The notes: a model not told the origin generated them from the letters alone. A stretch of 64,000 nucleotides of DNA from Polaribacter sp. BM10 (GCF_002005425.1 NZ_CP019704.1:930001-994000), one strand, 5' to 3'. Positions 18,094 through 27,972 are shown, counted from the first letter of the stretch. Made by a program: numbers and translations.

Positions 18094-19125
18094 TTAATTA
18101 TTTAAAATAGCTTTATTTATTTTTTTGATTAAACTTGGTCCTTCATAAATAAATCCTGTATAAACTTGCACTAAATCTGCACCTGCGTTTAATTTTTCTA
18201 AAGCATCTTCTGCAGAATGAATACCTCCTACCCCAATAATCGGAAAACTTTTATTAGAATTATCGGCTAAATATTTAATTACTGCTGTACTTTGATTTTT
18301 TATAGGTTGACCACTAACACCACCGTTACCAATTTCATTTAACCTTTCTTTACTCGCTTTTAAATTATCTCTTTTAGTAGAAGTATTTGAGGCAATTACA
18401 CCATCAATATTGGTCTCTGCAACTAACTCAATTATTTCGTCTAATTGTACATTATTTAAATCCGGAGCAATCTTAAGCAGAATTGGTTTTTTAATTGTAA
18501 ACTGGTTGTTCTTGTTTTGACATTCTGTAATCAATTCAACTAAATAATCTTTGTCATTTAATTTAGCATGACTTCCTACATTTGGACAACTAACATTTAA
18601 AACAAAATAATCTACAAAAGGATGTAATTCTGCAAAAACTTCTAAATAATCTTTGGTATAATCTTCAGCAGAAGTAGTTGTATTTTTACCTATGTTACCA
18701 CCAATTATTACTTTATGTTTATTCTTTTTTAAATTTTTAATAGCTTCTTCTACACCATCATTATTAAAACCCATTCTATTAATGATACCTTTATCATCCT
18801 TTAATCTAAAAAGTCTTTTTTTAGGATTACCAACTTGACCTTTTGGTGTAACTGTTCCTATTTCTATAAAACCGAAACCAAAATTTGCCAACTCATTGTA
18901 TAAAACTGCATTTTTATCGAAACCAGCAGCTAAACCTACAGGATTCTTAAAAGTTAATCCAAATAAATTACGTTCTAATTTTTTATCATTAATTTGATAT
19001 ACTTTTCTAAATAAAGGTGCTATCAACGGGATTTTACATAAAAATCGAATTAAAGAAAATGTAAAGTAATGAACTTTTTCTGGATCAAATAAAAATAAAA
19101 TAGGTCGTATAATTAATTTGTACAT
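18094..19125 (-). CDS. pyrD: Quinone-dependent dihydroorotate dehydrogenase (class 2)
   Basis: 343 aa from ATG 19125 ([23 protein letters not shown]), chosen because the upstream in-frame start at 19152 lies inside the terminator of pheT. The N-terminal hydrophobic helices mark the membrane-bound class 2 enzyme. FMN-binding and active-site segments are seen: [28 protein letters not shown] and [27 protein letters not shown]. It oxidises dihydroorotate to orotate in pyrimidine synthesis, passing electrons to menaquinone. Confidence 0.95.
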   Translation of the reverse strand: MYKLIIRPILFLFDPEKVHYFTFSLIRFLCKIPLIAPLFRKVYQINDKKLERNLFGLTFKNPVGLAAGFDKNAVLYNELANFGFGFIEIGTVTPKGQVGNPKKRLFRLKDDKGIINRMGFNNDGVEEAIKNLKKNKHKVIIGGNIGKNTTTSAEDYTKDYLEVFAELHPFVDYFVLNVSCPNVGSHAKLNDKDYLVELITECQNKNNQFTIKKPILLKIAPDLNNVQLDEIIELVAETNIDGVIASNTSTKRDNLKASKERLNEIGNGGVSGQPIKNQSTAVIKYLADNSNKSFPIIGVGGIHSAEDALEKLNAGADLVQVYTGFIYEGPSLIKKINKAILNN

Positions 19126-19138
19126 AAAATTAGGGTAT

Positions 19139-19168
19139 AAAAAAAGCCCCAAATAACATGGAGCTTTT
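19139..19168 (-). terminator. Terminator after pheT
   Basis: On the minus strand AAAAGCTCC pairs with GGGGCTTTT (one G-U pair; 19160-19168 with 19142-19150), followed by a U run. It lies directly 3' of the pheT stop at 19174 and overlaps the longer pyrD frame, which argues for the shorter pyrD start. Confidence 0.8.
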
Positions 19169-19173
19169 ATAAA

Positions 19174-21600
19174 TTATCTTAAAACAGCATTAAAATTCTT
19201 TTCGAAAGTTTGCTGAAGTTTTTGCATTATTTTGTCAATCTGTTTATCGGCTAGGGTTTTTGTTTCATCTTGCAATAAAAAACTAACTGCATAAGATTTT
19301 TTACCTTCTGGTAGATTTTCACCTTCGTAAACATCAAATAAATCAACTTCTTTTAATAACTTTTTTTCTGATTGAAAAGCAGCATTATAAAGCTCTTTAA
19401 ATTCGGTTTTAGTATCTAGCAATAATGCTAAATCTCTTTTTACAGCAGGAAACTTAGCCAAATCTGCAATTTTAATGTTTTTATTCCCAGTAATTTTTAA
19501 AATCGTATCCCAATTAAAATCTGCAAATAAAACCTCTTGTTTAATTCCGAATTCTTTTAATAAAGCTCTTTTAACAACTCCAAATTCTACAAGTTTCATT
19601 TTACCTAAACTTAGGGTAATTCCTTCAGAAAAAACATCTAATTTAGAAGGCGTTGTTTTTAGTTTATCTACCCCTAACCTACCAAGAATGTTCGTTATTA
19701 TACCTTTTAAGTAGAAAAAATCTGATTGCTTATTGTTCTGAACCCAAGTATCATTTGTTCTGTTACCAGTAACAAATAATGTTAGGTGTTTATCTTCTTG
19801 ATATTTATCATTGTATTTATGGTAAGTTTTACCAAACTCATAAAATTTTAAAGCATTATTTTTTCTATTGATGTTGTAAGAAACAGACTCTAAACCACTA
19901 AATAATAAAGACTGACGCATCACCTTTAAATCGTTACTTAATGGGTTTAACATTTCTACATTAGCTTCTTCATTTATATTTTCTGATAAAGTTGCATAAT
20001 GCGGTTTTGTTAAAGAATTTGCCATAGTTTCATTAAAACCTAAAGCAGATAATTGATTTGCTACAACATTTTCTATCTTAGAATCTTTATTAGAATCAAA
20101 AGAAATAGAAGTATTTAATTTATGAGAAAATTCGATATTATTATAACCGTAAACTCTTAAAATTTCTTCTATAATATCTGCTTCTCTTTGAACATCTGTT
20201 CTGTAAAAAGGAATTGTTAATCCTAAACCACCTGCAGTTTCACTGTTAATTTTAATTTCTAATGAAGCTAAAATATTTTTAATTGTTTCTTTTGGTAGTT
20301 CTTGACCAATTAATCTGTATGCATTTTCGTAAGATAAAAACACTTGGTAATCTTCTGCTTTTTCAGGATAGAAATCAGAAATATCAGATCCCATTTTTCC
20401 GCCAGCATATTCTTCAATTAACAAAGCAGCTCTTTTTAAAGCATATTCTGTCATATTAATATCGATTCCTCTTTCGAAACGGAAAGAAGCATCTGTATTT
20501 AAAGCATGTCTTTTAGCTGTTTTTCTAACAGAAACCGGATTAAAATATGCACTTTCTAAGAAAATTGAAGTTGTATTTTCTGTAACACCAGATTTACTTC
20601 CTCCAAATACACCTGCAATACAAAGTGGATTTGAATCTGCATCACAAATCATAATATCTTCTGATGACAATTCTCTTTCTACATCGTCTAATGTTGTAAA
20701 CTTTGTTCCTTCTTCTAAAGTTTTAACTAAAACTTTATTTCCTTTTATTTTCTGAGCATCAAAAGCATGTAAAGGTTGTCCTAATTCATGTAAAACATAA
20801 TTAGTTATATCTACAATATTGTTTTTAGGCGTTAAACCGATTGCTTTTAATCTATTCTGAATCCACTCCGGAGAATCTTTAACGGTTACATCTGTAATTG
20901 TAATACCACAATATCTAGGAGCTTGTTCTTTATTTTCTACTTCAACATCAAAACGGAGTGTTCTTTCATCAACATGAAAATCACTTACTGAAGGAGAAAT
21001 TAATTCTAAATTAATTTCTTGTTGCATTAAACCCGCTCTTAAATCTCTAGCAACACCAAAATGGCTCATCGCATCAGATCTATTTGGAGTTAAACCAATT
21101 TCAAAAATTTGATCTATTTCTATATTAAAAACTTCTGCAGCAGGTGTTCCTGTAGTAAGAGTTTCATCTAAAACCATAATACCATCGTGTCCAGAACCTA
21201 AACCTAGTTCGTCTTCGGCACAAATCATTCCATGACTTTCTTCTCCTCTAATTTTACCTTTTTTTATTTTAAACCCTTCTCCTTTATCATCATATAAAGT
21301 AGTACCAATGGTTGCAACAGGTACTTTTTGGCCAGCAGCTACATTTGGTGCACCACAAACAATTTGTACAGGTTCTCCGTTACCTAAATCTACTGTAGTT
21401 ACTTTTAATCTATCTGCATTAGGGTGTTGCACACATGTTAAAACTTCACCAACAACAATGCCTTTTAAGCTTCCTTTAATAGATTCTTTAGTTTCTATTC
21501 CTTCTACTTCTAGACCTAAATCAGTTAATAATTCGCCTGTTTTAACAGCATCCCAATCTGTTTGTAAAAACTGTTTTAACCAATTGTATGATATTTTCAT
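19174..21600 (-). CDS. pheT: Phenylalanyl-tRNA synthetase beta subunit
   Basis: 808 aa, full length. Domain order: EMAP/tRNA-binding-like domain (about 40-150; GIVVGEVLTCVQHPNADRLKV), B3/4 editing domain (about 210-390), B5 domain (about 405-470), the catalytic-like core, and the FDX-ACB anticodon-binding domain at the C-terminus (about 715-808; FPAVKRDLALLLD). With PheS it forms an alpha2-beta2 enzyme that charges tRNA-Phe. pheS is not in the window, so the subunits are encoded apart. A TAAATTTG -7-like element lies at 21627-21634 on the minus strand. Confidence 0.97.
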   Translation of the reverse strand: MKISYNWLKQFLQTDWDAVKTGELLTDLGLEVEGIETKESIKGSLKGIVVGEVLTCVQHPNADRLKVTTVDLGNGEPVQIVCGAPNVAAGQKVPVATIGTTLYDDKGEGFKIKKGKIRGEESHGMICAEDELGLGSGHDGIMVLDETLTTGTPAAEVFNIEIDQIFEIGLTPNRSDAMSHFGVARDLRAGLMQQEINLELISPSVSDFHVDERTLRFDVEVENKEQAPRYCGITITDVTVKDSPEWIQNRLKAIGLTPKNNIVDITNYVLHELGQPLHAFDAQKIKGNKVLVKTLEEGTKFTTLDDVERELSSEDIMICDADSNPLCIAGVFGGSKSGVTENTTSIFLESAYFNPVSVRKTAKRHALNTDASFRFERGIDINMTEYALKRAALLIEEYAGGKMGSDISDFYPEKAEDYQVFLSYENAYRLIGQELPKETIKNILASLEIKINSETAGGLGLTIPFYRTDVQREADIIEEILRVYGYNNIEFSHKLNTSISFDSNKDSKIENVVANQLSALGFNETMANSLTKPHYATLSENINEEANVEMLNPLSNDLKVMRQSLLFSGLESVSYNINRKNNALKFYEFGKTYHKYNDKYQEDKHLTLFVTGNRTNDTWVQNNKQSDFFYLKGIITNILGRLGVDKLKTTPSKLDVFSEGITLSLGKMKLVEFGVVKRALLKEFGIKQEVLFADFNWDTILKITGNKNIKIADLAKFPAVKRDLALLLDTKTEFKELYNAAFQSEKKLLKEVDLFDVYEGENLPEGKKSYAVSFLLQDETKTLADKQIDKIMQKLQQTFEKNFNAVLR

Positions 21601-21946
21601 ATTCCTTTTTTCGGGTTTATAAGCTGCAAATTTAACTATTTTTATCGTTTTTTAAGTCCATTTTCTACTTAAAAGACGTAAGTTTATTCACAATAAACAT
21701 AATATTTAATTCTGTTGAAATTGAAGAAATGAAATCTACATTTTATATTTTTTTAATTCTCTGTATTTCATAGAATAAACTAAAAATTAAACCATGTTTA
21801 TTTATTATAAATTTTGATGAATCAACGTTCATCAGTAAAAGTATTTCATTAAATTATTTTTTAAATACAGGATAGGCAAAGTTTTTGAAAACATTTATAA
21901 ATTTATTAGTAACCGAAAAATAATATATTTGCAGTTAAAAAATATA
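21601..21946. other. 346-base AT-rich divergent intergenic region (pheT / LtaS-like gene)
   Basis: No ORF with coding character on either strand. It holds probable promoters for both flanking genes: TAAATTTG on the minus strand at 21627-21634 for pheT, and TATATTTG on the plus strand at 21924-21931 for the sulfatase gene. One clear small dyad is present, TGATGAA-TCAACG-TTCATCA (21815-21834), which could be an operator or a small hairpin. Otherwise I see nothing. Confidence 0.6.
21924..21931 (+). promoter_or_regulatory. -7 promoter element of the LtaS-like gene
   Basis: TATATTTG (TAnnTTTG consensus) 15 bases before ATG 21947, with TTTA 19 bases upstream as a weak -33. It overlaps the TTG start of the longer frame, which argues for the ATG start. 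Confidence 0.45.
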
Positions 21947-23944
21947 ATGTTCAAAAGAATACCAAACTATATTAAGTATATTTTCACTCATCTTATTTTT
22001 CTGTTTGCTTATATATTTTTCTTTAGAATTTTATTTTACTTTTTATTTTTCGAGTTAGATAATATTGCAATTAGTGATGTAAAAAAAGGTTTCTTTTTAG
22101 GAGCACGTTTCGATTTAAAATTAGCTGTAATAACAATTTTTCCAACAGCTATTTTAGTATTAATTACCAACTATAAATTTTTAAGTAAAAAAATATTCAA
22201 AATTATTGCAAATATTTATTTCTTAATTGGTTATGTAATTTTAACGCTATTCTTTTTATTCGATTTTGGGTATTATGACTATTTAAACATTAGGCTAGAC
22301 GCTTCTTCTTTACGCTTTTTAAGTAATTTAAAAATTTCTAGTAAGGTTTTAGTAGAAAGCTACCCTATTTATAAAGGTTTAATCGGGTTATTATTACTTG
22401 GTATTGCTGTATTTTGGTTTTCTAAATTTATTTACAACTCATTTACAACTCAAAAAACTCTTATTACTAACAAAGTTAAATCACTTTATTTTATTGGAAC
22501 ATTTTTGATTCTTTCTTTCGGAATTTATAATAGTTTTACTCACTATCCTCTTCGATGGAGTCAAGCTTTTTTTTCTAAAAATAATGCTGTAAATCAATTT
22601 ACTTTAAATCCTGTTTTATATTTTTTTGACAGTTTTGCCTACAGAAGTGAAGGCGTAAATATGAAAGAATTTAATAAATATTACCCTGTAATTTCTAAGC
22701 ACTTAAAATTACCAAAAGATTCTATATCATTTTCTAGAAAAGTAAATTTTGAAACAACATTTAAAGAGAAACCAAATGTAATTATTGTTATGTTAGAATC
22801 CGTTGGTGTTAAACCAATGAGCTATTATGGCAACCCGATAAATAGTACACCTATTTTAGATTCTTTACTTCAAAAAAGCATCAGCTTTCCTAATTTTTAT
22901 GTACATAAATCTGGTACAGCTGCTAGTGTCTTTGCAAGTGTAACCGGTTTACCAGATATCGAAAATATTAGAACAGCTTCTAGAAATCCTCTTTTACAAG
23001 ATCAAAGAATTCTTTTTGATCAGTTTACAGATTATGAAAAATTATATTTTTTAGGCGGAAGTGCAAATTGGGCAAATATTAGAAGTATTTTTCAATCGAA
23101 TGTTAAAGGTTTAAAAATTTTTGAAGAAGGAAGCTACGAAACTGAAAATAGAGCAGATGTTTGGGGAATTGATGATTATGAATTGTTTAAAGAAGCTAAT
23201 AAAGAGTTAGAAAAAATATCTAAAAAAGGCAAACCCTTTGTAGCTTATATACAAACAGCAACAAATCATATGCCTTTTACAGTACCGGATGCTAAGGAAA
23301 GCTACAAACCTTTAAAAGAAAATGATATTTCTAAAAATGAATTAGAAAAAAGCGGATTTAAATCTGTAGATCAATTAAATGCTCTTAGATATCTAGATTT
23401 TAATGTAGGTATATTTCTAAAAAGAGCAAAAGAATCTGGTTATTATGATAATACAATTTTTGCATTTTTTGGTGATCATAATACTGCTATGACAAAAACA
23501 GATTTGTATTCTAAAGAATATGATTTAAATATTCAATCACAACATGTACCCTTTTTAATTCACGCACCTAAATATGTAAAGCCAAGAGTTATTAAAAAGA
23601 ATGGTAAATTAATTGACTTATTTCCAACTTTAATTAGTTTAGCTAAAATAGAACACACAAACTATACTTTAGGAAATAACCTTTTAGATAGTACCTACAC
23701 AAATAGTAACTCTTTTGTATACCTTGGTATAAAAGGAGAACCTGCGGTAGGAATAATTGAAGATAGTTTGTATTACTATAAAACAACCATTACAAAATCT
23801 AATGGTTTGTATAATTTAAAAGAAAAATCGCTTACAGATTTAAAAGATAATTTACCAAGAAAAACAAGAGAATTAGATAGTTTACTTAGTGCTTATTATA
23901 ACGCTACCAAATACTTGTATTTTAATAATAAAAAGACTAACTAA
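21947..23944 (+). CDS. LTA-synthase-like sulfatase-family membrane enzyme (phosphoglycerol/phosphoethanolamine-transferase type)
   Basis: 665 aa from ATG 21947. Five hydrophobic segments in the first about 200 residues form the membrane part, followed by a periplasmic alkaline-phosphatase/sulfatase domain. Metal and nucleophile motifs: PNVIIVMLESVG (Glu284) and KSGTAASVFASVTG (candidate nucleophile Thr324), later FAFFGDHNTAM for the second metal set. Relatives transfer glycerophosphate or phosphoethanolamine from phospholipids onto glycans or lipids. Gram-negatives have no lipoteichoic acid, so the acceptor is unknown. It ends 8 bases inside the convergent PAP2 gene. Confidence 0.85.
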   Translation: MFKRIPNYIKYIFTHLIFLFAYIFFFRILFYFLFFELDNIAISDVKKGFFLGARFDLKLAVITIFPTAILVLITNYKFLSKKIFKIIANIYFLIGYVILTLFFLFDFGYYDYLNIRLDASSLRFLSNLKISSKVLVESYPIYKGLIGLLLLGIAVFWFSKFIYNSFTTQKTLITNKVKSLYFIGTFLILSFGIYNSFTHYPLRWSQAFFSKNNAVNQFTLNPVLYFFDSFAYRSEGVNMKEFNKYYPVISKHLKLPKDSISFSRKVNFETTFKEKPNVIIVMLESVGVKPMSYYGNPINSTPILDSLLQKSISFPNFYVHKSGTAASVFASVTGLPDIENIRTASRNPLLQDQRILFDQFTDYEKLYFLGGSANWANIRSIFQSNVKGLKIFEEGSYETENRADVWGIDDYELFKEANKELEKISKKGKPFVAYIQTATNHMPFTVPDAKESYKPLKENDISKNELEKSGFKSVDQLNALRYLDFNVGIFLKRAKESGYYDNTIFAFFGDHNTAMTKTDLYSKEYDLNIQSQHVPFLIHAPKYVKPRVIKKNGKLIDLFPTLISLAKIEHTNYTLGNNLLDSTYTNSNSFVYLGIKGEPAVGIIEDSLYYYKTTITKSNGLYNLKEKSLTDLKDNLPRKTRELDSLLSAYYNATKYLYFNNKKTN

Positions 23945-24491
23945 AAATCTTTTTATCTAACTTATTAAATAAGTAAAAATAAATTTTAGCAAAAGTGATT
24001 CCGATTAGAATTCCTACTAAAATATCTATTGGATAATGAATACCCAAATACAATCTACTATAAGCAAATATCATTGGAAATAATAACAAAAAGTACACAT
24101 ACTTGTACGCATCTTTAAGTAATAAAATAACAAATACAGTAAAGAAAGTAGATGTTGTTGCATGACCAGACATAAAACTAAAGCTTTGCGGACTTATTAA
24201 TGTTCTAAGCTGATATTTTATAGTAATATCATTATTCGGTCTTATTCGTTGTACAGAATTTTTAATTAGATTGGTAAATTGATCTGAAAATGCTACTAAA
24301 ATAATCATCGCCAATAAAACGAATCCTCCTTTTTTCCAACCAAATTTTTTAATTACCAAAAACATAATTAAAAAAAATAAAGGAATCCAGTTTCGTTGAT
24401 CTGTAACAGTCAACCAAAACGGATCCCAATATTCATTTCCTAAATTATTTAGAAAAATTAGTAATTCTTTGTCTTTTTGAATAATATTCAT
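23937..24491 (-). CDS. PAP2-family membrane phosphatase
   Basis: 184 aa with five or six hydrophobic helices. All three catalytic motifs of the PAP2/acid-phosphatase family are present: KNSVQRIRP (77-85), SGH (108-110) and SRLYLGIHYPID (145-156; Arg146, His152, Asp156). Members dephosphorylate undecaprenyl pyrophosphate, phosphatidylglycerol phosphate or lipid A on the periplasmic side; the substrate is not decided by sequence. Five bases after the cyclophilin/FKBP gene, so it is probably the last gene of the isomerase operon. Confidence 0.9.
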   Translation of the reverse strand: MNIIQKDKELLIFLNNLGNEYWDPFWLTVTDQRNWIPLFFLIMFLVIKKFGWKKGGFVLLAMIILVAFSDQFTNLIKNSVQRIRPNNDITIKYQLRTLISPQSFSFMSGHATTSTFFTVFVILLLKDAYKYVYFLLLFPMIFAYSRLYLGIHYPIDILVGILIGITFAKIYFYLFNKLDKKIFS

Positions 24492-24496
24492 AAAAC

Positions 24497-25651
24497 TTAC
24501 TTACCAATTTTTAGAACTTCAACCTCAAAAACCAAATCAGATTTTGCAGGAAAAGGCCCAAATTTTATATCACCAAAACCAATAGTATAAGGTATAAACA
24601 ATCTTGCTTTTTCGCCTTGTCTCATAGTCAAAATACCTTCTTTCAATCCACTTATCATTGGTCTAGCTTCATCATTTAAATCAAAAACTATAGGATTACC
24701 AACATCACTAGAAGATTGCATTCTTGTACCATCTGCAATATAAAGAGTATAATTTACGGTAACAGATTTATTAGGATTTACCTTTTTACCGTTCGTTTCT
24801 TTTAGTTTTAATATACGTAAACCTGTACCTGTTTTAGTTGCTTTAGATTCTTCCTTTTCAATTAAAAATTCTTTTTTAGCTTTTAAATATTTAGCATATC
24901 TCTTTTCTTCTAGAATTTTTTCTTGTTCTAGCTTTTCTTTTTGAGATTTATTAAAATTTTCAACTTCTCTATCAAAAACTTCTGCAGCATTAAAATTCTC
25001 TGCAAAATCACCTATTCTGATAATATTTATAGTTTTTATAGTATCGTTTTGAACTATATTATTAACCACTGACATTCTGGTGGAATCTATTGCTTTTACT
25101 AATTGTAAAGAATCAGAATATTTTTGTTGAAGTTTTTTTAATTCAAAAGGATTCACAACAGTTTTACCAAAAACACTGTGTTTACCATCTAAATGCGGAA
25201 TTGGTCTATGTGTTATAAAAAATTGACTATTATTTGTTGTTGGACCACCATTAGCCATGGAAAGAACACCTTGATCGTCGTGTTTATACAAAACATCTCC
25301 ATTTTGATCTCTTGGAAATTCGTCACCAAAAAGATATCCTGCACTTCTTCTACCTTCTGGTGTAAATCCGCCACCTTGAATTACAAAATTAGGCACAACC
25401 CTATGAAAAATAATACCTTCGTAAAAGTTTTTACCTTTTAAAGAATCGACTAATCTGCTATTTGTACCCTCAACTAAAGCAACAAAATTCGCTACAGTTT
25501 TGGGTACATTTTCTGCATGTAATTCTAATAAAATATTTCCTTTATTGGTTTCTATTTCTGCATACAAACCGTTGTCTAAATCTTTATACTTTTGAGTATT
25601 ACAAGATGTTAGAACAATCAATAATAAAGAAACTATGAAAAAATTTTTCAT
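24497..25651 (-). CDS. Lipoprotein with cyclophilin and FKBP prolyl-isomerase domains
   Basis: 384 aa, lipoprotein signal with lipobox VLTSC (Cys17). Residues about 30-200 are a cyclophilin domain (FHRVVPNFVIQGGG, MANGGPTTNNSQFFITHRPIPHLDG). A charged coiled segment (about 225-265, many K/E) leads to an FKBP domain at about 275-384 (VNYTLYIADGTRMQSS, GLKEGILTMRQGEKARLFIPYTIGFG). It is a double prolyl cis-trans isomerase, presumably for folding of envelope proteins. It lies 4 bases after the FKBP gene in an operon with gldI. Confidence 0.9.
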   Translation of the reverse strand: MKNFFIVSLLLIVLTSCNTQKYKDLDNGLYAEIETNKGNILLELHAENVPKTVANFVALVEGTNSRLVDSLKGKNFYEGIIFHRVVPNFVIQGGGFTPEGRRSAGYLFGDEFPRDQNGDVLYKHDDQGVLSMANGGPTTNNSQFFITHRPIPHLDGKHSVFGKTVVNPFELKKLQQKYSDSLQLVKAIDSTRMSVVNNIVQNDTIKTINIIRIGDFAENFNAAEVFDREVENFNKSQKEKLEQEKILEEKRYAKYLKAKKEFLIEKEESKATKTGTGLRILKLKETNGKKVNPNKSVTVNYTLYIADGTRMQSSSDVGNPIVFDLNDEARPMISGLKEGILTMRQGEKARLFIPYTIGFGDIKFGPFPAKSDLVFEVEVLKIGK

Positions 25652-25655
25652 TTTA

Positions 25656-26384
25656 TTACTTTAAAACTTCTAATAATTCGATTTCAAAAATTAATGTAGA
25701 AAAAGGCTTGATATTTTCTCCTCTTTGCTGCACACCATACGCTAATTCTTGTGGAATAAAGAATTTATACTTTGCTCCTTCTTTCATTAACTGCACACCT
25801 TCTGTCCATCCTTTAATTACTTGATTTAAACCAAATTCTGCTGGTGTACCTCTATCTACAGAACTATCAAAAACTTTACCATCTAAGTTAGTACCATGAT
25901 AATGAACTTTTACTCTAGAGTTTGGTCCTGCTGGTTTTTCTCCTTTTCCTTCTTTTAAAATGATATACTGAATACCACTTTCTGTAGTTTTTACACCTTC
26001 CTTATTTTTATTTTCTGCTAAAAATTCTTCTCCTGCTTTTTTGTTTTCTCCAAACTTAGCCATTGCTTCCTTTTCTGCTTTTGCTTGCATTTCTTTCATT
26101 TGAGCTTCTTGCTTCTTCTGAAAGTATGAACTTAAAACTTTTTGAATATCTTTATTCTCAATTAATAAATTTGTAGAGTCTAAACCATTTCTAATACCTT
26201 GTGCTAATAAATCTTTATCTACTTCACTAAAATTAGATTTTAATTGACCAGACATACTTAAACCAACTGCATAACTAACAGAGTCTAATTCTGTTTCTAA
26301 AGAACTAACTTCTTTTACTTGGTTTCCGCAAGAAAACATAGATACTGTAATTGCTACTGCTGCTAAATTTTTTACAATTTTCAT
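25656..26384 (-). CDS. FKBP-type peptidyl-prolyl cis-trans isomerase, lipoprotein (Mip/FkpA-like)
   Basis: 242 aa. Lipobox MFSC with Cys19. The N-terminal part (about 30-120) is the helical dimerisation domain of Mip/FkpA proteins (LDSVSYAVGLSMSGQLKSNF, then a long K/E/Q-rich helix), and the C-terminal FKBP domain is at about 140-242 (GPNSRVKVHYHGTNLDGKVFDSS, FIPQELAYG). Chaperone and isomerase in the periplasm. It sits 9 bases after gldI and 4 before the cyclophilin/FKBP gene. Confidence 0.93.
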   Translation of the reverse strand: MKIVKNLAAVAITVSMFSCGNQVKEVSSLETELDSVSYAVGLSMSGQLKSNFSEVDKDLLAQGIRNGLDSTNLLIENKDIQKVLSSYFQKKQEAQMKEMQAKAEKEAMAKFGENKKAGEEFLAENKNKEGVKTTESGIQYIILKEGKGEKPAGPNSRVKVHYHGTNLDGKVFDSSVDRGTPAEFGLNQVIKGWTEGVQLMKEGAKYKFFIPQELAYGVQQRGENIKPFSTLIFEIELLEVLK

Positions 26385-26393
26385 TTTTATAAA

Positions 26394-26927
26394 TTATTTA
26401 ATGTTTATTAATTTTACGTTACTTTTAATTGTTTTGTTCATTTCTATTTTGTTCCCATCTCCAGTAATACCAAAAGCATTATAAGACGGAATAACAAATG
26501 TAATTGTTTCTCCTATTTTCATCAACTTTATTCCTTTTTGAATTCCAGAAATAAAATCTTCTTTATCTACTCGGTAAGTTTTTACACCTAATTCTTCTTT
26601 AGAATAAATTATTGAGTCGTTCAAATCTCTAATATCGTATTCTATCTCTACAACATCACCTGTTTTTGGTGAAATGGTATCTGTTACATTTTTATTTTTA
26701 TATGTGTACCAAAATCCGTTTGATGAATTTTGATAAACATTAAGAGAATCTTTTGTAATAAAATCTAAAATCTTTTCATCTTCAAATTGCACCATTTTCT
26801 TAGCTGTTTCTATATTATCTTGAAAGATTGTTGTGCTTGCCTTCGGATTAATAGGTCTTCTTGGTTGTGGTTTAGAACAACCTAAAATCAATAATAAGAA
26901 AATAATAAAATAGAAATTAGTCTTCAT
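26394..26927 (-). CDS. gldI: Gliding motility-associated peptidyl-prolyl isomerase GldI
   Basis: 177 aa lipoprotein (lipobox LILGC, Cys17) with a C-terminal FKBP domain (about 85-177; DVVEIEYDIRDLNDSIIYS, GIKLMKIGETITFVIPSYNAFG). Its length, the short Pro-rich N-terminus and the operon with a DHH phosphoesterase fit GldI of flavobacteria, which is needed for gliding and linked to the type IX secretion machinery. It overlaps the upstream DHH gene by 11 bases. Loss of GldI in Flavobacterium blocks gliding (established knowledge). Confidence 0.88.
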   Translation of the reverse strand: MKTNFYFIIFLLLILGCSKPQPRRPINPKASTTIFQDNIETAKKMVQFEDEKILDFITKDSLNVYQNSSNGFWYTYKNKNVTDTISPKTGDVVEIEYDIRDLNDSIIYSKEELGVKTYRVDKEDFISGIQKGIKLMKIGETITFVIPSYNAFGITGDGNKIEMNKTIKSNVKLINIK

Positions 26928-27945
26928 AAGAGGTTTTTAATTCAGTTTTATATTTTGGTAATAGCGCTTTAAATTCTTCTATAATTTCTTCTATAGAACC
27001 AGAAAATCTTCCTCCTGCTGCATTATCATGTCCGCCACCATCAAAATGATTTCTAGCAAATTTGTTTACAGAGAATTTACCTTTAGATCTAAATGAAATT
27101 TTAATAATATTTTGCTCTTTATCTTCAATAAAAATTGCTGCAAAAATTATTCCTTTTAAAGACAAAGCATAATTTACAACACCTTCTGTGTCTCCTTTCT
27201 GAAAATCAAATTTTTTCTTTTCGTCTTCGGTTAACGTAATAAAGGCGGTTTTAAATTCTGGTAATATTTGTAAATTTGTTAGTGCTTGTCCTAATAACAA
27301 CAACCTTCCGTAAGAATTAGAATCGTAAACGTTGTTATGTATTTTATCGTTTTTAGCTCCTTTGTCAATTAGATTTGCAATAATTCTGTGAGTAGTACTT
27401 GTTGTAGATCTAAATCTAAAAGAACCTGTATCTGTCATGATACCAGTATACAAACACGTAGCAATATCTTTATCAATTAAATCTAAATCATTGTTCATTT
27501 CTATAAATTGATACACCATTTGACATGTAGAACAAATTGTAACATCAGAATACATATATTTTACATCGTCTGGTTGCTGATGATGATCTATCATTGCAAA
27601 ATCATTAGGATACTTTTCTAATGTATTCTGCATGTCGTTACCAACTCTGTGCAAAGCATTAAAATCTAATAAAAATATAATTTCTGATGCTTCTATAGCC
27701 TTTTTAGATTGCGAGTTTTGCCAATCGAAACGATATGTGTTATTTGAACCAGGTAGCCAATGTAAAAAATCTGGATACTCATTTGGTACAACAACGGTTG
27801 GTTTATGACCTTTTTTTTCTAAATAATGTAATAAGCCTAAAGTAGAACCCATTGCGTCTCCGTCTGGGTTTCTATGACCAATAATTACAATATTTCTTGG
27901 TTCTGATAAAAACTTTTTTAACTCTTCAAATCCTTTTAAAATCAT
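26917..27945 (-). CDS. DHH/DHHA1 phosphoesterase (NrnA-like oligoribonuclease / pAp phosphatase)
   Basis: 342 aa. DHH-family metal motifs: GHRNPDGDA (23-31), FLLDFNAL (Asp94), DHH (120-122), and the C-terminal DHHA1 substrate motif GGGHDNAAGG at about 308. NrnA-type enzymes degrade short RNA and adenosine 3',5'-bisphosphate; cyclic dinucleotide intermediates are also possible. Cytoplasmic. It is the first gene of a tight five-gene minus-strand operon (DHH, gldI, FKBP, cyclophilin/FKBP, PAP2). Confidence 0.9.
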   Translation of the reverse strand: MILKGFEELKKFLSEPRNIVIIGHRNPDGDAMGSTLGLLHYLEKKGHKPTVVVPNEYPDFLHWLPGSNNTYRFDWQNSQSKKAIEASEIIFLLDFNALHRVGNDMQNTLEKYPNDFAMIDHHQQPDDVKYMYSDVTICSTCQMVYQFIEMNNDLDLIDKDIATCLYTGIMTDTGSFRFRSTTSTTHRIIANLIDKGAKNDKIHNNVYDSNSYGRLLLLGQALTNLQILPEFKTAFITLTEDEKKKFDFQKGDTEGVVNYALSLKGIIFAAIFIEDKEQNIIKISFRSKGKFSVNKFARNHFDGGGHDNAAGGRFSGSIEEIIEEFKALLPKYKTELKTSYED

Positions 27946-27972
27946 ATGTGGCGAATATACAATTTAATAACA

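Noticed and set aside
19126..19152. Longer N-terminus of PyrD
   Set aside because: The extra nine residues are encoded by the pheT terminator region; the ATG at 19125 starts the expected class 2 membrane helix.
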